Below, piece by piece: positions 36,806 to 47,664 of a DNA stretch of 64,000 bases. Source of the stretch: Adiantum capillus-veneris (lineage: Eukaryota > Streptophyta > Polypodiopsida > Polypodiales > Pteridaceae); the NCBI GenBank assembly GCA_014529385.2, contig CM043962.1, forward strand, positions 88,041,680 through 88,105,679, read 5' to 3'. Within the stretch, counting starts at the first letter, position 1, and each line of letters begins with the position of its first letter. The translations under genes were made by a program, and so were the position numbers. The notes under the pieces are model-generated. The model did no database searches. It was not told the DNA's origin and saw nothing but the letters and a program-made list of their open reading frames with translations.

Positions 36806-36995
36806 ATCGTGAGACAAGATGCCTATGGCGGGGCTTTAACAACCTATCAATTTCTGTTTGAAATTCAGTTATCCCTTGCTTTGATCTTCGATTCCCCCTC
36901 TTCACTGCAACTTTAGTTCCCTCATCCATCATGCCTTTGTAAACCTTGTCAAACCCTCCGACTAGCTCATGTAGAAGGGCATGCCTTATCAACAA
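36806..36995 (-). pseudogene. Receptor-like kinase fragment (CrRLK1L type), kinase N-lobe
   Basis: Minus strand reads LVGGFDKVYKGMMDEGTKVA, then VKRGNRRSKQGITEFQTEI and RHRHLVS. These are the glycine-rich loop (usual GVGGFGKVYKG), the VAIK-equivalent VAVKRG with the ATP-binding lysine, and the helix-C/HRHLVS block of FERONIA/THESEUS-type kinases. The middle glycine of the loop is D. Homology stops right after HLVS. It is a fragment of about 60 codons on the strand opposite the pseudogene at 43.5-44.3 kb, which lacks this part. Confidence 0.8.
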
Positions 36996-37049
36996 GTAGT
37001 TTGTCAAAAAGGGTGGTCTTGATGCATACCAGTGCAAGTTTATTTGTCT

Positions 37050-37552
37050 GCACTACTTTCTGAGTTCCATCATTTTGGTTGGACAGAATCTCTTGTCACT
37101 CCTCTTGTGAAAAACTGTGGAAAACTTGCTTGTCATGCTTGCACATTCATGGTGGCCCGCTTTGTGCAGACCTTGAAAACGCAAGCACAAGTAATAAAAA
37201 TCTAAATTGGCAGCCCAAGCTTGAGGGCACAGATGAGATCTTAGGTTCCGTGGCTCATGTGAAAGGGCATGCATTCGCGAGCAGTTTGTCAAAAACGCTA
37301 GACGAAATCTCCCGCCACTCTTGTGAGAAACTGTGCTTTCCCATGCTTGCAAAGCCGTGGGCTGACTAGCTCTATGCATACCTTCAAAACGCAAGCACAC
37401 TTAATAAAAAGCAGCACCAAAACGCAAGCACACGTAATAAAAAGCAGCAATATTCTTGCTATTTGTTTTTCTGTGAGGCTCTTGGCCATGCAATTCCAAT
37501 TGTGGGCAATGGCTTTGTCAAGTGGCCAAAAAGGACCTTTGGCTCACCAAGT
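37050..37552. repeat. Degenerate tandem repeats before the LINE
   Basis: AAAACGCAAGCACACGTAATAAAAAGCAGCA-type units occur at about 37387 and 37418 (31-bp tandem pair). A longer unit with GTGAGAAACTGTG, CATGCTTGCA and CTTGAAAACGCAAGCAC recurs at about 37107 and 37322. Apparent ORFs on both strands follow the repeats. Confidence 0.6.
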
Positions 37553-37739
37553 AAAAAACATCGTGGGTTGGCAGATCGAGCCTCTCTGCTTTAAAAAGTC
37601 TTTGCCACAGCAGGTGGAGGTTGCCGAGGCTATAACCGTAGGGATCCCACCAGCACTTATAAAAAAACAGCTAGCCAGACAGCTAAGCTTATGCTTGTAT
37701 TTGGGCTAAGTGGAAGAATCCCAAACAGTTTTGAGATGA

Positions 37740-38315
37740 TCCAATGGCTTCAGAGCCTTCAAATTCTTGGTCATGGAGGAGCAGGTTGAAAGTACTTCCT
37801 ACCTAGCTAAAGGTTTTTGCTCAATGAGATTCAAAGAGGCCTCCGATGTGGAAAAGATCCTTGACAAAGGGCCCCTAGTATTTAATAGGACTACGGTGTG
37901 TGTGGTGCCTTGGGAGCCAGTGTTCGACTCAGCTGAATCTTTGCAAGCATTTAATCCGCTCTGGGTTGAGTTTGTCGGACTGCCTAGCTGGCTGTGGGAT
38001 AATCTCAGGATGCTTGCTAGCCAACTAGGCATTCCCTTATTTATACCTAGCAAGAGAGGGTTTGGAAAAACCTCAAACAGGGTTTGTATAGGATGGGATG
38101 CGTCTAAAACTCCACCTAAAAGCATGGTTATCAATGTCAAAGTTGGGCTTGTTACCATTCCGCTAAACTTTGGAACATACTTTGGGGCATGTTTTAAATG
38201 CAACAACTTTGGTCACTTCTCCAAGGATTGCCACCTAAATTCTAATGGTACTACAGCTCCGGCAGCACAGGCCCGCAATAAAATGGAATCCCCGATGGGA
38301 GGGCTAGAGAAGTAG
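37740..38315 (+). pseudogene. LINE ORF1: DUF4283 domain plus zinc knuckle
   Basis: Reads STSYLAKGFCSMRFKEASDV, VVPWEPVFDSAESLQAF, LWVEFVGLPSWLWDNL, GKTSNRVCIGWD and FKCNNFGHFSKDC. These are the DUF4283 landmarks of plant LINE ORF1 (VPWxPxF, WVxLxGLP) followed by a CCHC knuckle (C-x2-C-x4-H-x4-C). ORF1 is the nucleic-acid-binding chaperone of the element. An open frame extends upstream to 37323 and reads ITVGIPPALIKKQLARQLSL before stops near 37710. The true start is uncertain. Confidence 0.85.
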
Positions 38316-38738
38316 GGAGACAATAACCAAGGGACAAATACAGGGAAGGGATGAAGGAGAGATGCTATGTGAGAAAATGGATACAATGATGCAGAAAAAG
38401 TTGGTGGAGGAATCGATTCCCATACAAAGAGCTTCTGAATGTACAGGCAATAATAATAGGATAATTACTCCCGCTGCTACCCCCAAATTTATGACAGTGA
38501 CAACGGCGACGGCTGTCCAAGTCCCTGGTCTGAAAAGAGCCAAAAGAGTGAAGGCAGTGGCAAGAGACTGCAAAGTGCTGCAAGTCGTCAAAACACTAGA
38601 GGTAAAAGGATCTAATTCATCCTCCACCCCTTTGAAAGGAGGGGGGTTCAATGTCTCTCTACACAATCCATTTGCAGCACTACAAGAAAAGAAATCCTCT
38701 GACTTGGAACCCGTGGATTCTCCTGAGACCAAGGAGAA

Positions 38739-38775
<37 letters not shown>
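38739..38775. repeat. Poly-G tract, 37 consecutive G
   Basis: Uninterrupted G run in the linker before the endonuclease, preceded by AAGGAGAA. It reads as polyglycine in one frame. Likely unstable in replication and able to form quadruplexes; also a spot prone to sequencing error. Confidence 0.9.
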
Positions 38776-38776
<1 letters not shown>

Positions 38777-38812
38777 TGATTTGGATGCTAAAGAATTCGT
38801 TCCTCTATCCCA

Positions 38813-39750
38813 ATGAACCCCGTATTAAGGATGGATTCTCTCACTATTCAATCTTGGAACATAAAGGGGTTGAAAACCCATAAGAAGAGTACCCTATTCT
38901 GGGAGGAAATAAAAAAGGAGAAGACAGACAACTTTTGGGCCATCCAGGAACACCACCTAGATGCCCATAGCAAGAGAAAGCAGGTTCTAGGAAAGAAATT
39001 GGTATTCTATGAAGAAGGAAATGACGGCTTTAGTGGCATCCTCAGCATTGTGGACACAGAATTGGAGCCGAAGTTGGTGGTTCTTAACCACCCATCCGGA
39101 AAAATCCTGGGGATTAGAATCAGATGGGAAGGCCATCCCCTCACCATTGTGAATGTGTACGGCCCTTTCAATGCAAAAGATAGAGCTAAACTATCCATGC
39201 ATCTCAGAGATACCCCTATTGAAGGGGAGTGGTTGTTGGTTGGCGACTTTAATATAGTGGAAAAGAGCAGGGATAGAATAGGATCCTTCAGTGTGTTGGC
39301 TGGCTCAGAAAGGTCTAAATGGCAAAGTTTGTGCGAAAAGTGGGCAATGATCGGATGCATCTCAGAGATACCCTTATTGAAGGGGAGTGGTTGTTGGTTG
39401 GCGACTTTAATATGGTGGAAAAGAGCAGGGATAGAATAGGATCCTTCAGTGTGTTGGCTGGCTCAGAAAGGTCTAAATGGCAAAGTTTGTGCGAAAAGTG
39501 GGCAATGATCGACTTATGGGAAGTTGGCCCATGGAACAGCACGCTTGGGTTCACCTACACAAGCCTCCAGTACGCCCGCACTGCCTCCAAACTAGACAGA
39601 TGCTATTGCTCGCACCAAGCTGACTGGATACCGACGTTGATGGAAATGAAGGTGGTCCCGATAACAATCCTTTCAGATCACATTCCTCTGCACATTCATT
39701 TTAAGAAGAATAAAGAGGAGGAGCATGCCCCAAGAGGTGAGAAAAAATTG
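38813..39750 (+). pseudogene. LINE AP endonuclease with internal tandem duplication
   Basis: Reads IQSWNIKGL (N of the first motif), WAIQEHHL (E catalytic; usual QET/QEH), VVLNHPSGKILGIRI, IVNVYGPFNAKDR, LLVGDFNIV (GDFN) and, after the duplication, DRCYCSHQADWIPTL and ILSDHIPLHI (SDH). Positions 39197-39354 are repeated directly as 39355-39512, covering the GDFN motif twice. 158 is not a multiple of three, so the copies are in different frames and the ORF is cut. The enzyme nicks target DNA to prime reverse transcription in active L1s. Confidence 0.9.
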
Positions 39751-39759
39751 TTGGTAATA

Positions 39760-41750
39760 GGGGCACACCTATTCAAAGACCCTCTTTTCAGGAATCTAAC
39801 CAAGAAAGCACTGGGTAAGCTAAAAAAAGATTTCGACCTCAACAAACGCAATGCGTGGGACCTCTTTGCTCGGAGCATCCAAAAAGCAATCAAAATGGCA
39901 GGCCTTCGAATCAAGAAAGCTAGGGAGGATCACCTTCTGCATCTTATAGCGGAGGTACAATTGCTTACCTCTATAAAAGCAAATGGGCATGCCACTGAGG
40001 TCGAACACAAACGATGGCTTGAAGACAAATAAAACCTTGCTAATGAGCAGCTAGAAGATATCAAAAAGGCTAGACTTCTCTCTAGGGATACTTTTTTGCA
40101 ACCGGAAGCCTCCAATCAGGCTCAATTTTTTAGGGCTTTAAAAATCAAGAAGAGCCGGGGGGCCACGTCCGCTCGCTCGATGATGAGAAAGGGACAGGAG
40201 TGTCATAACCAAGATGAAATGACTGGTCTGATGCTGAGCTATCTCAATCAAATCATTGGACAGCTGGAGACCCGGTCCCAAGAAGTGGAAGAAGCCAGAG
40301 GGACCTTACTTCAGAGTGTCAAGAAGGAAATTCTACAATCAGAAGCTATTAACTTGGAACGGGCATTTTCTGAAGACGAATGTTCACTAGTATTGCAAGC
40401 CCTTGGCAAGGAAAAATCCCCTGGTTGGGATGGGATGATGGTGGAATTCTATAGAGAATTTTGGGATGATCTCAAGGCCCCAATCACAAGGTTGGTCAAT
40501 AAAGCCATGGTCGAAGGGTCGTTGGAGACAAGTGTGAAGAGAGGGCTTATCAAGCCCATCCCAAAACAGATCTGTTGTTCTAAACTAAAACATTGGCGCC
40601 CTATAACGATGATTTCGGTGGCCTAAAAAATTATAGCTAAAGCAATGGCCCTCAGACTGGCCCCCTTACTAACCAAGATCATCTCCCCCCATCAACATGG
40701 TTTCATAAAAGGAAGGTCCATTTACGATAACATCTTGGCAGCAATGGTGGGCATAGAATACGCAACTGTCACAAAGCAGGAGGGCATTCTGCTGCAGTTG
40801 GACTTGGACAAGGCCTTTGACAGAATAACATGGACATATATAGAAGCCGTCATGGAAGGTCTAGGCTTTGGGCCGTGGCTCTGTCGGGGCTGGTTCCTTT
40901 AATGGGGGCTGGAAGTCAATCAGAGCTCCTATTCAATGATAGAATTGTGGGCTCCTTTGAGGTCAAAAGGTCTATTAAATAGGGATGCCCTCTGGCCCCC
41001 CTACTTTTTGCCATAGAATCACATCCTCTAATCAGGACGCTCGAAGCTAGTGTTGAACGAGGGGAGGTGCAAGGCCTTGTTTTACTAGGAAATTGCCAAC
41101 TCCTGGGAAAACTTTTTGCAGATGATTCTCTCCTCTTCTTGAAGGAGTGCCCCGAGGTCATTAGAAAATCTCTAGAGATTGTACAAATGTTCTTAGTAGC
41201 TTCGGGGTCCTAGTGTAATATAGAGAAGTCAAGGATGATTTCCCTATCGAAAAATGACTCATTTGACCCTTCTGTCTGGTCGGGGGAAATTGTCACAAAA
41301 GGGAATATCTTTAGACATCTAGGAGACCCCTTGGGGGTGGATGTTTCTCACAAGCAAAGATTTGAGTGGGTGCTTGAAAAAATCAAAAAAAAAAAGAGTA
41401 GGTGGGAGTATGCTCTTCTCCCATTCCCAAGTCGGATAAGAGTGATGAATGCCTTTATGATTCCTTATATTGCCTTCACTAGCCCGCTTCTCAAGATGGC
41501 TAAGTGTCACTAGAAAGAGTTCTTAAAACCAGTAAAAATATTATTATGGAAAAATAACATGAAATCTTCCAGGCCATGGCAATGGGCCCATTGGGAATCA
41601 GTTACTCGGCCAGGGAATCAAGGAGACCTCGGAATTCTCAACCCTATGGCCCATGCAGAAGCTTATTGTGTCAAATTTGTTGTATCCTTGGCTAAACAGG
41701 ATCAAGTTTGGGCTGTCATGATCAGATATATTGATAGAAGCAGCTAAACT
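39760..41750 (+). pseudogene. LINE reverse transcriptase
   Basis: Pieces in order: KSPGWDGMMVEFYREFWDDL (GPDG motif as SPGWDG), RGLIKPIPKQ, HWRPITMISVA then a TAA, KIIAKAMALRLAPLLTKII, HQHGFIKGRSIYDNILAA, LLQLDLDKAFDRITW, GCPLAPLLFAIE, LGKLFADDSLLFLKE with the catalytic ADD, and HLGDPLG. Stops occur at 40623, about 40900 (frameshift), 40980, 41212 and 41511. RT motif order and the HGF-GR-DN pattern are typical of plant L1. Not functional. Confidence 0.92.
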
Positions 41751-41846
41751 TGGCTCGAAGGGTGGAAAGTGGAGAGGGGTGGAGATTCATGACAACTGTT
41801 AGCCCCGGCGTGGTCTACCTTAACACTGGGGGGCAGTTCAGGAGAA

Positions 41847-42815
41847 TTGGTAAGAAAATGCAATAGAGTAGCAGGAGTCTTAAAGAGGGGGGAAGAAGCC
41901 AGATACTTCAAGAACTCCATTCTGCATTGGTCCCCCTGGCTCTCCAAAGTTGTAGATCCACCACAAACTCCCTATTGGATTGAGACAGCCAAGAAGCTGA
42001 ATAATAAGGGTCTGAACCGGCTTGAGCACTTTTGGGACAGTGGCAACAAGAGTTGGAAACCCATCGACCTTATGGTTGTCCAATACCAACTTAATAGCTT
42101 GGAGGTCTTGCTTGTCCACAAAGTGATGAAAGAGCTTGACAATCTAGTGATGCCAATCTGTGATTTGAAGTTGGAATGGAATGCCTGGAAATGGCCTGGA
42201 AGCAGTCTTTTGTGGAAACCCCATACTAAAAGAATTTATCAGACAATGATGCAAAAGAAGAATTGGTCTAGCCCCCTTAACAAGCTATGGAAAAAGCAAT
42301 GGCCGGAGGAAAGGTGGGCGTATGTAATGGAGAACATTTGGAAGCCAAAGGTTCCACAGTACGTGAAGGTTTTCTTATGGAAGGTTGTTTGGGGTGCTTT
42401 ACCGACGGGGGTGAAGATTTAGGAGAGAGGGATTGGGTCAGATCGATGCTTGGGGTGCAGGTTAGCTAGTGAAGATCTAGCCCACCTATTCATAGACTGC
42501 CCAGCTATAAAAGGTCTCGCGGGGAAAGTACACAAGTGGGTCCAGAGAACATGGAAAATTAGTTTTTTCAAGACTCACCTATGCCTTGGAGGGAAAAATT
42601 CAGGTAGTCCTGCACTCCTCGTCAGCACTCAGATCGTCAGATACTTCTTCTTTCATAATGTATGGCAGACAAGGAACCGCCGTGTTTTTGAAGGAGGATT
42701 TGAGGTGGCAAGCTTCGCAGAAATTATACAAGAAAGCAAAGTGCTAATATGGGCACTCGGGCACAAGCAGCACTCGGAGGATTGGTCTAGGACTACTTGT
42801 GCCTTGTGTTGTTAG
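41847..42815 (+). pseudogene. LINE C-terminal region with zf-RVT
   Basis: 191 codons end at an in-frame TAG (42420), including FWDSGNKSWKPIDLMV, QKKNWSSPLNKLWKKQWP and PKVPQYVKVFLWKVVWGALPT (the WK...LPT helix of zf-RVT). After the stop the frame continues with CLGCRLASEDLAHLFIDCP, the zinc-binding C-x2-C-x7-H-x4-C. No RNase H follows. This region ends at TCALCC. Confidence 0.88.
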
Positions 42816-43034
42816 CAGATGGAATGCTTAGGATGGGGGCAAATCTTGGCCATCGGTAAATAAAAGATATCAGAATGAGGTGAGGTGGTAGGGGTGGCTG
42901 CCCTGATAGCCATTGTAATTATGATCCCTCGATGTTGTCATGGCTTAACATGAGCATGAAAAAACCTTGTAATTTTTTGGGCTTGCTCAATATAATCCAC
43001 TCACAATTGTGAGTTTTGCTAGGGAAAAAAAAAA
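42816..43034 (+). other. LINE 3' UTR and poly(A)
   Basis: Non-coding, ending in an A10 run. GTGAGTTTTGCTAGGG precedes the A-run. Confidence 0.75.
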
Positions 43035-43039
43035 CATCG

Positions 43040-43480
43040 CGAATAAGCTACCCATCGAGCGAGGAGCTTTTTGGCTATTCCAACGGCTTTCGGCTTCTGC
43101 TTCACAACCCTCGCTGAGCTCCCCTCCTCTCACCACTTATCGGCTCCTTCTTCAGCGGTGATTTATGGTCGTAAATCATTTCTCATCATGCGACAATGAT
43201 GAGAAGCTACGACAAGGGCGCAGGATATACAAGGTAAGCCATCGTTATGGCCATCATCTGTTATTGTTCTCTACTACAACGTGCATGACTGCTGCTACAT
43301 GTAGATGATTTCTTTTGTAGGGAGGTGAGACAAGATTTCATGATGCCTTGAGTTTCAGCCATCACCTTGTTAAGCAATTTCCACAGGATGACTCTCCTTC
43401 AAAGAGTCTCAAGAGCTCCTTCATCTCTGGCAAGAACGATCTGAGTTTGTGGATCACTTCTCAGTGGCTACATGAAATGC
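43040..43480. other. Flank of the LINE, possible spliced fragment
   Basis: GATATACAAG|GTAAGCC near 43232 and TTTTGTAG|GG near 43320 look like a splice donor and acceptor bracketing an ~89-bp intron. The following frame reads GGETRFHDALSFSHHLVKQF, which I do not recognise. Weak evidence for a decayed exon pair. Confidence 0.25.
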
Positions 43481-43489
43481 CAGAGCTGA

Positions 43490-44330
43490 TCATTGCATGA
43501 ACAAAGGTGTCTTTCAAGGTTTTTGGGAGAGACCTCCAAGCAGCACTTTTTGGCCTCATCTAGGCCGGTGTTGCACACAAAAATGGACATGGTTAATTTA
43601 TCCATTGCCTCCCTCTATTTCTCTTCCTTGTTTGCAGCGGAGCCCACCATGATTCAGGTGGGTGGGTGTTTTTTTTTAGAACTAATGATGAGGTGGTTTA
43701 CGCTATTGTCTGATGTGCATGTTACCTCATCCATACAAAATTCCAAATTTGTGTTTCTCTTCAAACTCACCAAGGAAAGAGTACTCTATCAACGCATCTT
43801 CAACCACACTCACTTTCACATTTGAGCCTGTCAAGGGCTCCTATGCATTCATATTACATAGACTTCACTGACAATTCTTTGCATGGCATTTCCAGTCTAT
43901 GGATCCAGATTGGTCCGACCCCAAACGTTGCAACATCAAAAAACAATGCAATCTTGAATGGTAGTGATTTACGGAAGCTTAACAATTATGCTGACAATTT
44001 GGGTGGAGCCATGGTACTACCCGTCCAATAGCTAGGCTCTAGCTGGTCCAAGAGTGTGACTATTATCGGTGGTGCCGGTGTAGGTGTGCTATGGTTCTTA
44101 TCATTGTAGACTTGCTTTTCTATTTTGCCGCAAGAAATCCAAGGTCTACACTCACCATCCGCATGGTTGCCTCTACCCATACACGTCGAGAACTCTTGAT
44201 TGGACTCATGTGGGCACTGCCATAAAAGGAAGCTTTGGCTATCTTGATTCCAAATACTTTAGAAGGCAACAATTGACAGAGAAGTCAGATGTATGCTGAT
44301 TTGGTGTGGTTTTTTATGGAGGTGCTATAC
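43490..44330 (+). pseudogene. CrRLK1L (malectin-type) receptor-like kinase pseudogene
   Basis: Pieces in order: MDMVNLSIASLYFSSLFAAE (possible signal peptide), RVLYQRIFNHTHFHI, YYIDFTDNSLHGISSLWIQI with GPTPNVATSKNNAILNG (the malectin QIGP...NAILNGLE block), a [12 protein letters not shown] membrane segment followed by the basic CRKKSK stop-transfer, then [20 protein letters not shown] (activation segment; usual [27 protein letters not shown]). The kinase N-lobe and catalytic loop are missing, and several shifts separate the pieces. FERONIA/THESEUS-class family; exact ortholog not assignable. Confidence 0.85.
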
Positions 44331-44441
44331 ACACATCCTACAATCAACCCAACTCTTTCTAGGGACAAGTGTCATAATAATCAATATCTAATTCTCCCAA
44401 ATGATTTTCTCATGTTAAACTGATTATTTAATATGGGGAAG

Positions 44442-45510
44442 TGCCAGGGGAGAAAAAGCTAGAATATTGGTTAAGCTAGCAGACCGGCCATAGTAGGGAT
44501 CCAAAGGGGGGGCCATCTATAAAAGATCCATGTGCAACAATGGGCTTAAAAGACCCTAAGGTTCAGCCCATCAAGACTTCCAAAATGCTAACGTTCCAAA
44601 ATTCAAAGGTTGTGTCCAAAGGTCAAACATTGGGGGAATTGGATGCTTTGTGTGTGTCCCAAAAGTCTTTAGCAATCTCTACATAGAAGGGGGCGAGCCT
44701 TGCAAGTAGGGGATGAGAGAGAAACACACACACACACACACACACACACAAGATCCCTTTACACAAAGGGAATGAGGGACACATGTCGGCTCCTTAGCCC
44801 AGATGCCCACAAGGTGTACCCAATTCCTATTGGATGGCCTTGGAGATGGACCAATGAGAATTAGGCTAGAGTAAATCTAGTTTAATTAAATTAAAAACAC
44901 TTAATAAAAGAACCAACAAGAATTAAGCTCTCTAGGAGACTATTGGACAGTCTCCCAAGGGGACCAATGAGCATTCAGCAGCCAAATGGCTTGCCTGATT
45001 CCTATTGGCCAAGAGGCAAAGGGGTCCAATGAGAGTTTAGTTGAATTAAATAATTACCTAAAGCTCTCACAAAAGGGGAAAGGGGGACACATGTCAGAAG
45101 TCTATCACTTATGCTGCTTAATTACCATTGGCTAAGCCTCAATTGATGTTGTGTTTGATAAGTGTTCTGCATATTGCATGAAGTTTCCATCTTCATTGCA
45201 CTATCTAATATTGAAGGAACACAAGAAATTGTATTGTAAAATGTCTCTCTTGATGGGAGAAACCATAATACAAAGCCTTTTGGAGGGAGGACCAGCTCCA
45301 TGCAAATCCGGCTCTCAACTGTTGTCAATTGCTTAATCTCTCTCTCTTTTGAAGTATTGTTCATGCTATCTAACTAGGTGTTATGCTTTTTGTTGCTCTC
45401 TCCACCCAAGAACTCTTGTTAATCTCATTAGGAATCTATTCTAATGAAATGCTCACTATGTTCATGATATTTTCCGCTACACACAAGTTACTAGGCCATT
45501 AAATGTTACA
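44442..45510 (+). repeat. Probable 5' LTR of the gypsy element
   Basis: Right boundary fixed by the PBS; left boundary chosen at TGCCAGGGGAG. Contains an (AC)n microsatellite at 44724-44751 and repeated CCTATTGG, CCAATGAG and ACACATGTC phrases. Confidence 0.5.
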
Positions 45511-45511
45511 T

Positions 45512-45523
45512 TGGTATCAGAGC
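45512..45523 (+). other. Gypsy primer-binding site (iMet)
   Basis: TGGTATCAGAGC one base after the putative LTR end. Confidence 0.8.
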
Positions 45524-45926
45524 ACAAGGTTTCTCTTTTCTTCCTCACGAAGGGAAATCCTCAAGCTAGCTATGAATGGTTGGTACTATTAATTGCATGT
45601 GAGTAAGTAGAATAGGGATTTTTCAGCCTTGCAATGTGCCTGCCTTTGTGCAGTTAATGGGGCATCACCATCAAGAGCTATGGTCTTAATAGTGGATTCC
45701 TATGGGCTTGCCTACATCTTAACCACTATTGAGCTATTAGAAGCTTGAAAGGAGCCGGTGCTGTTTTGGTGTTGAACGACCCTATCTTCTATTCCTTGCA
45801 ATTAATGGTATTTGAGCCATGGGTACAGTAGCTTGAGTCCTTTTTCTAAAGGGGTAAAGAGGAGTAGCAACTAGGGCTTGAAGTGCCAAAGTACACCTAA
45901 AAATGTTACACCTAAAAGTTGCTAGA

Positions 45927-47664
45927 ATGGCTGACAATAGTAAAGAGAGTGAAATTAATGTTGATAACTTTGATTTTGCTAATGAGCAAGCTACTAATGA
46001 TGCCCCGATGCTTGTAAACTATCTTGTTTCTAGGCTTCAACAAGCCATGGGCAATCCATCCCTCCAAAGTGAAGTGCAACGGCAACTTCGTACTCATGGG
46101 ATTCTTCAAGCTCCCCACCATGACGAGAGAACATCTAGGAAGACTCCTTGTGAGACTTCCAAAAGAGCTCTCTCTCCGATTCGGGAAGAAGAAGAGGATC
46201 CCTATGAAGGGCTCAAAAATTTTCTCCTTGATGACACATCTCCTTCTCAAAGGAGAATTCAAGAGCCTCCACCGAAGGAACGAGAAAGAAGTGAGTCTCC
46301 CACCACCTCGACGGAGATGGCTCCACAAAGACGGTGGGCTAAAGGCTCTCCATCACCTCCAAAACAGAGAAGACCGTCGCATACTTCTCCGCACCATACT
46401 TTAAAGAGGGATGACAAAAAGCAAGAGAAGAAAAAGGCGAGAAAGAGGACACCCTCTTCTCCATCTTCTTCATCCTCTTCCTCTTATGAAAGTGATGGTG
46501 AAGACAAAGAAGATCAAGGAAAGAAAAATGCGAGAAAGAGGTCACCCTCTTCTCCATCTTCCTCAAATTCTTCATTTTCTGAAGAAAGTGATGGTACAAC
46601 CTTTGAACCATCAAAAAGAAGAGGCCATAAGAAATCCTATGCCATGTGGAAGAGGTCGTCCAAGCTCAAGAAATTCAAAGAGGGAGGGAAGAGCGTCTCT
46701 TTCCTTACCTATGATGGCACTTTTGGTGCTATGGACAAAGTCTTGGCCTTTATCAAACAATTGGATGCGGCGTTCGGAGATGAGGCCTTCACGGAGTCCT
46801 CTAAGCTACGCCATGTAGCTATGCATTTTCAAAAGTCGGCCAGACAATGGTGGTCTAGGTCTACGGGCCAACAGTGAAGCTCCACGAACATTGAAAGCTT
46901 TAAGAGCTTCCATTATGAAGTAGTTTTTGGCCACCGATGCCACAGACAAAGTACTTACCGAATGGCGAAGCTTAAAGCTCTCTCCCTATGAATCCATCCA
47001 CAAATATGTAGACAAGTTTTGGTACCTACAACTCAAAGTCGCTGTCTTCAAAAAGTTGGATTTTGGAGAGCAAAAGTAGCAATTTTGCACGAGCTTAATC
47101 GAAGAAATGGTGGAGTATGTCAACTCTCAAAGGCCACGCACCATATCGGCGATAATACATCATACTATGGGTGCCTCTCGAATCAATTTCCAAACAGGGG
47201 CTAAGAGGAATTCTAAGCCCCCTGAAAACAAGGGTTCCAATGAGCCTAAGGGGAAGGACAATGTCCAAAAGTCTCCTAAGGGAAATTCCAACAAAGCTAA
47301 GGAGAAGGGAGTTTACAACGGCAAAAATAAACTCTCTCCTGAAGAACTTGAGCATTATCGCAAGGATAACCGGTGTTTCAAGTGTGGCGAACAAGGGCAT
47401 GCATACCGTGCTTGTCCCCAAAAGAACAATCGCCATGATCCTGCTAGAGCTACCTTGGTCAAAATCCAAGAGGAGGAAACTCACCACAAAGGATCTCCTC
47501 TATGCCATGCTTATGGAAAGGTAAAAGAACATGATGCTTTTATTCTCTTTGACCCTGGTTCTACTCATAATTTCATATTGTTAGAAGCTGGACACACCCC
47601 ACGGAAACTGACTACTCGGAAGATTATCATTTTTTGTAATTATTCATTTATTGAGGAAACCTGA
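45927..47664 (+). pseudogene. Gypsy gag and protease start, with SR-like repeats
   Basis: ATG at 45927 (MADNSKESE). Residues about 75-230 are rich in S, R, K and E, with KKARKRTPSSPSSSSSS and KKNARKRSPSSPSSSNSSF as a tandem pair. The capsid region follows: FLTYDGTFGAMDKVLAFIKQ, HVAMHFQKSARQWWS, then after a TGA and frame change LTEWRSLKLSPYESIHKYVD. The zinc knuckle is CFKCGEQGHAYRAC. Protease begins ILFDPGSTHNFI with D-P-G in place of the usual D-S-G. Codons after 47578 (LLEAGHTPRKL) do not look like protease and probably belong to the inserted LTR. Confidence 0.85.

Larger units (their letters stand above)
37564..43034 (+). mobile_element. L1-type LINE retrotransposon, mutated
   Basis: In order: ORF1 with DUF4283 and zinc knuckle, an APE endonuclease, an RT with FADD box, a zinc-binding zf-RVT C-terminus, a 3' UTR and a poly(A) run (43025-43034). 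The 11-bp AAAAAACATCG occurs just before the body (37553-37563) and across the poly(A) end (43029-43039), a candidate target duplication, though its A-run is low complexity. This would place the 5' end in or just before ORF1, so the copy may be slightly 5'-truncated. Several stops and shifts, a 158-bp duplication and a 37-G run break it. Confidence 0.85.
44442..47578 (+). mobile_element. 5' part of a Ty3/gypsy element (LTR, gag, start of protease)
   Basis: A TG...CA segment 44442-45510 (about 1.07 kb) is followed by one base and TGGTATCAGAGC, an iMet PBS, so it is probably the 5' LTR; no second LTR is in the window to confirm its start. Then come gag (45927) and a CCHC knuckle, and protease up to FDPGSTHNFI. 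Homology ends at 47578, where the next element starts. The rest probably lies beyond the right edge. Confidence 0.7.

Noticed and set aside
38304-39554. Antisense ORFs opposite the LINE
   Set aside because: Shadows of the coding strand, including the duplicated block.
45912-46614. Antisense ORFs opposite gag
   Set aside because: Mirror of the biased lysine/serine codons of gag; no domain.
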